Below are positions 11,465-23,400 of a DNA stretch of 64,000 bases, one piece after another. The DNA comes from Siderastrea siderea (lineage: Eukaryota; Cnidaria; Anthozoa; Scleractinia; Rhizangiidae), in assembly GCA_964030785.1 (NCBI GenBank), contig OZ034975.1:39939569-40003568 (forward strand). Reading direction: 5' to 3'. A model generated the notes under the pieces. It had not been told where the DNA came from. It was given only the letters and a program-made list of their open reading frames with translations, and ran no database searches. Position 1 is the stretch's first letter, and every line of letters starts with the position of its first letter. Both the position numbers and the translations under genes were made by a program.

Positions 11465-14400
11465 CTATTAAAAAGGTTCCAGTACACCATGTTAACAGTG
11501 AGTGTTTGTCTGCCAGTAAGCAATATGTTATTCATTTTCTATCTACAGTAGTGAGACATAATAATAACCCATTAACAGCCGTGCCGGCTAAAACCGACCG
11601 TCATCGGGACCAGGGACTTTGTTTGGTTTCTGACCTCAACACTTTTATTGACATCAGACGTTTTAACAACCAACTGATGCACCAGGCAATGTACTAATTC
11701 AAAACTTTGAGATTTACATTTTGAGTTTTAGTGTTCCTTCCCGTTGTTTTTGGCGCTGAAGTCTTAAACGATTTGTTGGCCGTATATGGCATTTCGTTTT
11801 TGTGGAAAGGTTTTGGCCTCTATGTCGGGAAAGGATTTTTTTTTTCACAAGAAGCTGCAACCAAAATTAACTGATCGCTCTGGTTTAGATACCTTTTATT
11901 AAGCGTATGCACGAAGACAAATTCGCAAAAATGCCTTGAAAGCGAAATTTTTCGTCCTCTAATTAGCTGAATTTTCAATTCAGGATAAGAGGGAAAAAGG
12001 AAATTAGCTGCGGGCAAGCTCTCTACAAGGGCCCTGACCGCCTGCTCATGTGACAAAAGGACGGCCTTCAGATGTGGCTTTGACCGGTAAAGGCTAAATT
12101 TCCCAGGGTGCAGTCAATAATAAAATTTTTGTACGGGGAGGCTCCGCTCCGAGGTTTGAACCCTTGCCCTTTAATCTGCTAATCGTTATGGAAATAGTAC
12201 GCCTTCCATATTCCCTAGGACGTCAAAAATTACACTGCTTTGTTATACCTCAAAGATAAGCCAAAAACAGGAGATCATCGTCGGTTTTTAGTCACTCGAA
12301 TGATCAAGAATTTCCGAAGTTTTAATTGCCGGACTTAGCTACTATGTGTGTGCACTTCAGCAGACCTTTAAATACTGATTGAAGGCGATTTCCCACCCTT
12401 TCGTGCACTGCAACCGCAAAATTGCAGCCCTTTTCCGGAGGAGCCTCCCCGTATAGCCTAGTATAAGAAGTAACCAGCCCCCCCCACCCCCAAGGGCTAT
12501 ATTTTCAATGGTTGGGTTTTTGACAGTTAAGACATTTGTCAGTTGACCGTGAAACTGTCTTCAGTCGAGTCGAACCCAGAATCGCTATAAACCAAACCGG
12601 AGAATGGCGTTTCAAACAAAAACAAAAAAGAAAACCAAACAAACACAAAAAAACAAAAAACAAAACAAAACAAAACGAAACAAAAATGTCCCATTCCTTG
12701 GAATAACACCTTCGCTTACAGTTCGTCGGAACACGTGTCCGGTTTCTCCATACGATATCCTGTTTTCAGAAGATTGTACAACTCTTTGTTGTTGATTCCA
12801 GGGTACGGATTTCCTCCTGAAAACAGATATTTTGTAATGTGAAACTTCTCATGTGACGACTTTGAAGAAATAACTGTGTGAATATTTACCTTGCGCATTT
12901 TTGACCCTTTTAAGCCTGAAGTTTACCTTGACGGGTGACGTCTTAATATGAGTCTTGTTCTGACATCATAAATATCGGTAAATTTCGTACTCGTATCGGA
13001 TCGATTCGAAAAACTGGTATTGGCCCTATGTTATCAGGTATGGTTCAAGCCTGGTTACATCCTCGTATTTAGTTGGGCAAAACAAGAATGGGGAGTCGCA
13101 CGAACTGGCGTGCTCCCCGTTAACGAATTGACTGGTCCATGACCGGCTAAAATGACCGTCCGGGCAAAAGACAAATACTTTCTTATCTTCTTACCCATTG
13201 TGGAAAGTTCCCAGAGCAGAACTCCAAAGGACCATCTGTAAGAAAAAAAGAGAACGGTTCCAGTGGCATGATGTTTGCAATAAACTTAAAATTCATCGCT
13301 GTTAGCTTTCCACAGCGCCCAGTGGTTTGCCGTCATTTGTTGACAACTGGTCTAAAAGATCCAAGTAATTATTGGATTCTGTCTAGTAAATACACAGTTC
13401 ATTTCACTTTCTTTAGTCAGCTGGGCAAAGGGTATGACAACCATATATTTTTTCCTTTCTTTAATGACCAGGCTGACAAAATACCGATGGCAATAGACAA
13501 TCCTCTGTTTTTGGTTGATGGACAGTAAGTTGAGCATGATTTTGATTTTAAGTTAATTCAAGTGAGCGTCATGCATAACACTTACACGTCGCTTTTCGTG
13601 GTGTATTCACTGTTGTAAAGTGCCTCAGGCGCCATCCATTTAAATGGCAACTTCTTCCCTTTCTTGAGATGGTAAACATCTTCTTGAACGTGGCGCATCA
13701 ATCCAAAATCAGAAATTTTCACTACTTTGCCATCGCCAAGAAGTATATTCCGCGCCGCTAAATCACGATGAACAAATCCTTTACCTGACAAGAAACTCTG
13801 CGATGGAAAACAAAATTAGGGTATCTCTATCTCGCCACCCAAAAATAAACTATGGAACTAAGACTCGATTTGAAAGCCCTACCTCATATGGGGCTCGCTT
13901 CAAACGTTGCCTAGCAGTGGTTCATCAGTCGGGACGGCGTCCGAATCAATTTGGTTCGGTAAATTAAGACTAGGCCAGGCAAAATTTGAGGATGTCACAG
14001 AGCGTGCCACAATGAAACGACGTCACATAGTCTCATCAGCCTCCTTCGCGCAAAGGTCGAAATCGATTACAGTAGGTACGCCTTTTGAATCAACTTGTAG
14101 CGCCAAAGATGGACTTAATTATATTGGGTACGGCACATGGCTAAAGTAAGGCGTCTGAACCAAGCCTACTATAGCGAGTGGCTGCGCGCGTGCGAAATTC
14201 CTCTGGCGCACAGGACATAAAAGGTTGGATTAAACTCCATAAACTGACAACAGACTGCGCAATTAACTCTGAAGAGTAGCAAATATGAGAAACTCGAACG
14301 CTGTGAGTTTGAGAATCTCCTGCGGCATCCAGGGTAGGTAGCATAGGAATCAGGCATCAATTCAGCGCCAGTTTAGACAGGCTCAAGGACAAATGCATTT

Positions 14401-17400
14401 TGACTTAACAAAAACCTGTTGTTTACAGCAGTCCTTTTTTGAATTAAAAAAAGCAAATTACGTACAGTGACGTAGTCCCTTGTTTTTCCTGCCGTCTTTT
14501 GTCAAACATGGTGTCCATAGTATAAAAACGGTTTATTTACGTCTCTGTAACCTTATGGCTCTCGTTAACCAAGCACACATTTTTATGCCTTGGATACAAA
14601 ATGTGTAGCTATACTAATGCCGCGAGTAATTCTTTTCTAAATTCATTTCAATATGCTCATTCCTAGCTGGTGATCGATTGCCAATCGTTTTCCAGTGACT
14701 ACTTACCATCCCCTTTGCTATTTGCCAAGCAAAAGAAAGAAGTTCCTTCGCTGAGACATCGTCATCACCTGGCTCGTCTCTATGGTAACCACCTTGAGGG
14801 ACAGCACCTCTAAGACTAATGGGATCCTCATTGCGATTCCACACCCTCCCCTCCCTGTTGGATTGGTTTGCATCTTCAGCGTTTGCTCGAGTGGTTATAT
14901 TATCTTGAATCTCTTTGTTTGCAGGCTGATCCATCTTTGTTTTTCCACCGTTGATCCACTCTTTTCTTTCTTTTTTAGTTTCAACCAAGTTATCACTACT
15001 GACAAATTTCCCTTTAATGGCATCTAGAGTCAAGAGCTCCCCGTCTATTTCAACACTCCTTTCCTGTCCACCGTTCATGTTTGTTTTCTCAAGGCTATCT
15101 GATTCTTCGACTTCTCTTCCGGTAATTTCAGGCACCGCTACTTTTGAGTCATCCCCGGTCGAAAGTTGTGTTTTCTCGACATCCAGTGCAAAGTGTTCAC
15201 CATCGTTATCGTAAACCTTTCGATAGCTCTTCTACAGGAGGAAAATCGATCAAAAAACAGCAAGTTAGTCTCAGATACGTAATTTGCGGAGGAGACGGAG
15301 AGTGTAAGGGACTATTACGCATTTTTATGCAATGTTTCCGTATTTCTCCAGCTTCCAGCACCCTTTTTTCCCGCCTCCCGTATTTTTCTCCCGGGTTCCC
15401 GCCTCCAGTCCAAGTTTCAGAAATTTTAAAAACTAAAAATACCTGAAAAGTAGACGCCTCATGATATCTTAATATACCGAACCACCAATTTCATCTCAAC
15501 ATCCACTAATTGTCAACAATACAGACTTTTATAACAGTAATTAAGGGAATTGTTGTACCGGTTACCTGACAACACCTCATTTGAGGCTTTTTTTTTTGTT
15601 TTTTTTTTTGCATTTAAATTATTTTGAAATGCCTGTTAAACGATTAACAACCTAGCTTTTTTCCCATTAACGTTGAGATGATGATTGTATACGTAACCCT
15701 GACGAAATTGTTCTTGTATACTTACCTGCATTCTCTTCTTCCTAAGCCAGTGCTGTAGATCTCCATATGGCACATATTCTAGCAGGAGAAAGATGGGGTC
15801 TGATTTGACCCAACAGCCTAGCATGTTTACAACATTCCTATGCGAACCGATTGATTTCATAAGCTCTATTTCCTCCAAAAGCTGGTCCTTGGCCTCTTCA
15901 TCTGTCGAATCTAAAGACAAAATTGCATGAACGGAAAAAACACTGGGCCGGCTATTTACACGAGGTCTAACTTAGACCGCGGTTTTAAGACAATGACTTG
16001 ACCTTCAAATCTGGTTACTAATGAACCATTTTAAGCAGATAAATGTTGTTCTAGTCTGTACTTCATGCCTTCTTGACACTGTTTACAATAAACAGCGTTT
16101 AAACGTTAGGGTTGGCCATCTTCAAATTGGTTTAGACCGCGGTTTTGTTAAACGCAGTCTAAACTTCGTTTAAATAATTGACCCATTGTATTTTGTAAAT
16201 TTTCTAGCATATGGCAAATTCCCATTCCCACGACATGCTGGCAATGAGGGTGGTCAAGAGGCGAAGGCTCCGCTACGTCTTCAGCACAGGGAGCCCACGT
16301 CAAATTAGTGACCATTTCATTTTTTCAAATATATGGGCCATGTATAGGAATACTCAAAGGTTGGTGTTATAGCAAAATGTTGCGAGGAATACTTATACTA
16401 AAAAGTTGGAAATTTAACTCGGTCACTGTATTTTGTCGTCCTTGTGACTCTAAACGGCGAATTTTGGCGTTTTGAAGGTTTTGCGTTAGCTATTTAAAAC
16501 CTTCATATAATAAGAGAGAGGGAAAACGATAAACGCAAAACCGTTCACACACGAGGGTGAACGCAAAACGTTGATTTTCTTTCCCTCTCAGAACTTAAGA
16601 CGATTTCCGCTCAACGTTCGAGCAGTAAGTGCAAAAATTAAGTTACCAAAAAAATACTTGCAGCACTGTCACATTTTGAGAACAGATAAGAAGAACTTAT
16701 CGTTACTTTTACTCCCAAGCTGACCCCGCGAGAGAAAATTGGATTTGAAGTTATCCATATTTCAATTAAAAAGACGCTTCATGTCAGTTCAAAACAAAAT
16801 GGCGCCCGTTTTTAGCGTACTTTTACGAAATTTGAAATTGATTTTCTTGAGAATGCTTGAGAATTTCATCGCGGGGTCACTTGTGCAAGTGAACTAGAGT
16901 GAGATGTTTCAAATAGCATTTAAAATGTTACCGTGCTATGAGTAGTTTTTTGGTAAATATTTTTTGCACTTATTGCTCGAACGTTGAGCGGAATCCGTCT
17001 TAAATGCCGTCCCTACAAATTCAGCTTCTGGATGCTTTGGCCACACTGCATGATTTAGACGGCAAAAATGCTGTTTTTCGGCCACTTGAGAAAAAGAACA
17101 GATCATGCACGGATTTCATTTCGTATGATCATCCCAGCGTTCTCCCGGCGAGCTTTGCCCCTGTTGCATAGCTTGTTATTCTGGGGTCTTTTCATACGAA
17201 AATAACTACACGAGCTTTCTCTTGAGCCGAAACAAAGTAATCGTAATAATGAGGTTTGCCGCATTAACTAAGTGGCCGTAAGACTGAGTTCTATTGTATT
17301 ATATCAAGTTGCAGAGTGAAATCATTGTGTTGCATGAGTACTTCAGAATCAAGTCGCTTACCTTCCAACAATTTAACGGCAACTACCTGGCCATCTTTGA

Positions 17401-20400
17401 AGTCCGCAGTCTGAGCTTTGGACTCGTAAAACACCTCGATTCCAGGTGACTCTCTGAATACGCCTCTCAACACTTTGCCAAATGCGCCACGGCCAATCTC
17501 CTCCTTGAATTCGACCTGCTCCGGTAGAACTTCCCATTTCAAAAGAAGAATGATACTCGATTTGGATCTGAAGAAAAGGAAAAGAGCTCCCAGTAGTTGA
17601 ACTTTTCAACACGTTTTAACAGTTCTTCCCACCCTCGATCCCCGGGTCTCTCTTGTTCCAGCCATGGGTCCGAGGTTTGGTGGAGCCAATGAATGAATAG
17701 GACACAAAAAATCAATTAACATAATAAGCATAACTACAGTCAACTCTCGTCATAACGGAAACCATAGGGACCAAGCTTTAGTCCCCGTAGTACAATAGAG
17801 AGAGTAAGTAGTGGCGGCAGTTGTTTTAAGTAACTCTGTTTTCGCCAGGACCTTAATTTCTGTCTCAGTGCAATAACGGAGTGCCGAAAAGTAGCGAAGG
17901 GTCCGCAAGGGGAGATTTGATTATACCTCATCTGTACACAAAATTCTTGAATCTCATTGAATATTAGCAGACCTGTTTTGAGACAGGTTACTCGTCATGT
18001 CTGACAAATTGACAGTACCCGCGCAGAAATAGGACAGTTTTGTTCTAAATTTTGTTTGATATTGGTAACAATGACGATTTGTAATTTTGTTTGAGGGTTG
18101 AGTTACTGCATGGGAAACACCATATTTTCTCAATTTCAAGTAACTACGAAAACGTTTCTAGACCATCTAAGCCAAAAATACTCCATTAAGAAATATAAAT
18201 AACTCTATTTCACATTATTCTCAACACTTAAATTTTAAACCAATTTTTTTGTTCTTAAAATGTCTTAAAATAAAATGCAGTTACAAATATCTTGACAAAT
18301 TACCTCCTTGGTCTTGAGTTACGGGCCAGGAACTTCTTTTTTAATGCTCTTCGTCGAAGCCAGAATATCAACAAAACAGAAATTATCAGAAGGGCAATAA
18401 TTCCAACCGTTAAACCAGCAAACTGCTGCACAGAAAGAGATTTGCCACTTTGTCCGGCTGACGACGTTGCCAAGCTTGAGTATTCACCTGAAATTAAGAA
18501 TGTGAAGGAGCAATGTCGCCGTCATTGTGTTGTGACATGTGTTGTGTTTGGTCAAACCAGAGCTACAATTAATTCAACCAAGTAGTAATAACAATAATAA
18601 CTAAATTAGAAGGAACTCTTTCACAAATGGGGTTTTAAGGGCCCGTCCTTAACAAACTGTGGAGTAACAACAATGAGTAAAGAAGAAGGCCTATTCTTTA
18701 CATTAAAATAAAGAAATATAAATTGATTACCTAAGTGACATTAAGATACCATGTGGCACTAAATTTTTGCGGGTTCTAATTTTTGCGATTTTTGCAGGTT
18801 TTTTGCGATCCGCCAAAATAATTTCCCGCAAAATAAAATTACCGCAAATTTTTTTTCCGCAAAAATTTACTCCACTGTAGAGATTCTATACAAAAATACT
18901 GGTTTGAAGGAGAAAATGCCGGCTATAAATAACTCGGTCGATAATACATCAAGTGGTACTCTTGCTATCATTTATCCGTCTTTCTTTTGCATTTACTGTA
19001 ATAAAAACCGAAAATGTTATCAGTTCTACATATTTGAAGCGACTTCCAGAAAATCGCAAAAATTAATTCCCAGCAAGAAAAACCAGTCTTTTCCAATCGC
19101 AAAAATTAGTTCCCGCTAATCGCCAATCCGCAAAATTAAACTCCCGCAAACATTTAGTGCCACACGATAGTCGAACCTGTTACAGGACTGAACAGTTAAC
19201 AAAACTAGACCTAAAAGTAGCGATGGTAGTACTGTTTCTTACGACTAATGGGAGATACTGTAAATGGTTTGAACCCAGGAGTCATATCATAGGTCGGTAA
19301 ATTATGATCGTCTGGGTGAGTGTAGTCCTGAGAAGGACTGTTTGTGATGACACTGACTGACGTTTTGACAACCTGAGCGGAAGAGAGAGTTGCTTGTCCC
19401 AGTTGGTTCTAACGGGAGGCAAATGGAAGTCATGTACATTTCTGGTACTATAGCGGTGAACTTAATGTATTTAATTTCTGGTGTTACAGCGGTGTACTTA
19501 ATGTCTGTGTGGTAAATAAATAAATATAAATTAATAACAATAAAAACGTAGCTTTACTCAGATGGATGCCTCTCGAACTTTAAGACGAAGAAATCAATTA
19601 AATTCTTAAGAGAAAACAACCCATGATCAGTAGAGTTAGTGGTGGGTCTTTGAATCGTCCTCCTTGATGTAAACAATAAATCTTATACGCAGTTTTCTTC
19701 ACTGACTCGGTATGATTCGTTTTTGTCGTTACTTCATTTATTTTCTTTGCTATGGTTCTGATTCCTTTTGTATTTGATATGGGAAGGACTGGATTGTCTT
19801 GAAAGTTAACAATTCGGTGCGCAAGGCTGGCGTGTGCCGTGTTTGGATAGGGGAAGGACTGGATTGTCTTAAAAGCTAACAATTGGGAGCCGCAAAGCTT
19901 GCGTGTACTGTGTTTGGATTACAGCAGTTTGCTAATAGGGTACACAAGTTTATGTCCAGTTTGCTAATGGTGAGAATCACGCACACTCTTCGGACGAAAA
20001 TTTTCCGAAACTAATTCGCAACTCAGAGACTCAAAACAGATGAAAACAGAGAAAATCATACAGTCTGTACTTGGTGTGAGGACTGCGTAAAAAGGAGAGT
20101 TCGCACAAAACAAAGCTATTGCAATACGCTATCAGTATGAAAGTGAACCAAACGATATGGCACTGAGACATTCGACTTTATACATTAAAAGAGTTAGTGC
20201 AGTTCAAATACACGTTTTGGACATACTAATCTAGTGTTATCGTAGAGCTGATACCTTCAATAGAACTGGCTTTCAGTTAAACTAACCTAATCGTTTTTTC
20301 TGCTCTCATTTATTGAGTCAACTGTCACTTGAATTGCAATGAGCCTTATGCATGATTGCGTCGCTTGCCCAAAATTCACCGCTAAACTTCGTTTGCACTA

Positions 20401-23400
20401 AATTATTTTCATCGCCTGGCACATTGCACATGGATATTCTTTTCAGTTTTGTTGCTTTGGGATTTTTTTCGTGGTAAAATATACAAGTATCTACTCTGAC
20501 AGCTAGGCTTGGTGGCGAAATTATCTAGTCTGACATAAACATGCATAAAGGCTCTGGTCAGCATCTTCAGTTCCCAAGGCCTTCACTTCTTTCAAGACGA
20601 ACATGGCTCTTATTTATGTAGCTAGAAGAGACACCATTTGGATTTCGGTTCTCAGAATTGCTATTAAGCAATGCTATTAAACAATATACTACATTTATAT
20701 ACTACATTACACTCCTTTTATTCCTCTTTGTTTGCAAGAAGTTATTTAATTTAGTTTGTTCTAGCTTGCATTTAGCAAGCTGCAAACAGGTCCTTTGTTT
20801 TACTCTACTCAACATGTCATACAATTACACGCTATTTTTATGTGCTAGTTTTTTCAAATACCTTTGAAAATGTTCTTTAAAATAAGTTGGAAAGCCTTTT
20901 TTTTTAATTGTTGCAATCTCTGCTATTTATCGAGACTTTTACCGCCCTTTATGTCGGTTCAAATGTTAGCACTTGCTAAAAATGAAAAGAACCTTTGAAG
21001 CATCGTATTACTGATTATAGACATTATAGTGGATATATAAAAAATAGGGGTACTTTTACAACGAACAAAGTCTGTTTAAATATGAAAAAAAAACCTTTGT
21101 AATGCTGAGAGTTTGTACCTGCTGACGTGATCCTACAGCATTTAAACGTTTCAATACAGTGCAACTCGTCGCAGTCACTTCTGTACACACCCGCCATGTA
21201 TGACTTTTCTGGACATGCGCTCCAGCCTGTGTTATCGAGTGAAACGCTCACATCATGATCATAACAATCCGAGGGTTTGTTTGTAAAGTTTCTAGGCCTG
21301 CAGCACGTTGCTTGTTCAATGTTGGACAGCCAGACGTCATTTGAACGGTAAAATCCTTGAAGAAAATAACCGTCTGGACAGGTAGCCCAGCTGTTATGTC
21401 TAGAATGACAAAACGAAGCAAAATTTTAATGCTATTTAATTTCCATCTGGGAGCGTTAACTTATTATAAGTTACCATAAGAGTTTGGGCAATTTATCAAT
21501 TGACTGTTTGTTGTTGGCTTGTGAAGACGCTGAAGACAAGTCTCGATACACAGTATACACAGAAACACTACGACACACAGTAATGGCAGCCATTTGTTGG
21601 TGCTCACTGTAGTACACCATAGAGATTGTAGAGGCGAAAGGGAATGTGCCTAAAGAGGGATTATCTAGTCCCGGTGAAGAGTTCTCTGTTGTGTGCAGAC
21701 CTTAATTAATTAAGGTCTCCGAATTAAACGCAAGTAATAGCAAAAGAAGGTAACTAGAACATTAATTATAATTTCACTCCAGAATGTGTGATAATGAGTA
21801 TTTTATAGCGTGCAGTGAAAACTGCTGACGCTGTAGGTTGTGTAACACTTAAATAGGGCTTGAGCTTCCACTGTCATTCTTTGCATTATCTTGTTTTCTT
21901 TTGTTTTTGTTTTTGCCTACAATCGATTAAATTCGAAGCCCTTCAAAACGCGAGAAGCGAAGATGAATTGGGAAATAGTTACCAAATGCTGTTTATGATA
22001 GAGCGGTTTTCAATTGAGTGTCGTAAAATCAAAAGCAAAGTACTTACTCTAACTAATCACAGATTATATAAAAAGGAGCAAAAAACAAATAAACCAATCA
22101 GAAACCTCAGCAAGTAATTACCGTCAAGCGCGGGAAAACGCGTGCGAGCAAGTCACAATTGGTTTTGGCTTTATATATCTGATTGGTTCAGAAAGCGGAG
22201 TGAGAAATTTTAACCAATAATATGCAATCCACCGTACCGAAAAAGATGGCGGCTGTACATTTTACCTCAATACCTTGCGAACCTAACACAGCCAATACGC
22301 ACATAAAGAGCCATATTTTTTGAATACATTTGTCCCTGTGCTAGCAACATTTTGTATACTAAGTTTGAAGTTTTTAGAACTTTTCTTTGCGTTTTTATGA
22401 GCGTTTTTAGGGATCTTGTTCGCTAAGAACTATGGGTAAATGTACCAGTCGCCATCTTTTTCGGTGCATTACAGATTGTAGTAAAGCAAAACCAAAGCAA
22501 AACGCAAATCACTTTCGCCGCTCAATTCAAAACCACTCCATTCTACAAAGCTGACCTGCTCAATGACGTTTTCCAGTTTACTGTTTGGCAGACAGGAGTT
22601 TCATCTTGGTACTCTTGAAGAGGGATGCAGCATCTTGCTTTTTTAACACCGTCAATACCGCCCTGAATAGCAGGTGATTTTCTCCATAGTCCATTCAAGT
22701 ACTTTCCTCGTGAGCAATTTGCCCATCCTGGCTGACGTAGAGCAATTTTCCAATCGACTTCCTCACAACTTTGGTATTCTGTAACCAACATACAAACAGA
22801 TGAGGCAAATAACTGCGTGACCTACACAAACCAATTTTTCGATGTAAAAATTGCTTTGGGAAAATATGGAGAGTCAAACAGCATCAAAAGAAATCACTGC
22901 TGAAAATAGCTTAGAGGATTTCTTTACTAGACCTAAAAGTTGAAGCCACCTTGTACAACATAATAAACCGTACCACAAGGATGTACTGCTCGGCAGCTTT
23001 TACTATATAAGATTTCATCCACAGAATTAAGCAATAGAAACAACTTCTGTAGCGACTAACAAAGATCATTCTAGATTTTATCTACAGACTCAAACGATCA
23101 ATGGAGAAACTTTTTATAGCATAACAAAAAGAATCACGGGTGTTACTTTTAAGGACAGTTCATCCACAGAGTTAAACGGTAGAAACAACTTATGCAGCAA
23201 CTAATAAAAATCCCCACAGAAGAGTGCTGTCCATAGCATTCATTTCTGCTTTATGGGCATGATTTCATTAACTTGCTCAAAAGTTTAAGGCTGTTTATAC
23301 AGAGCGCGACCACGACCACGAACGCGACCATTGAAACTTTCCGCCAGACTTTCCCCTTGAAAGTTTGCACGAACCACCTTTCATACAGAACGCGGTAATT

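Noticed and set aside
21860..22117. 85-codon plus-strand frame in a kinase intron
   Set aside because: Low-complexity, no splice support, antisense to the gene and next to repeats.
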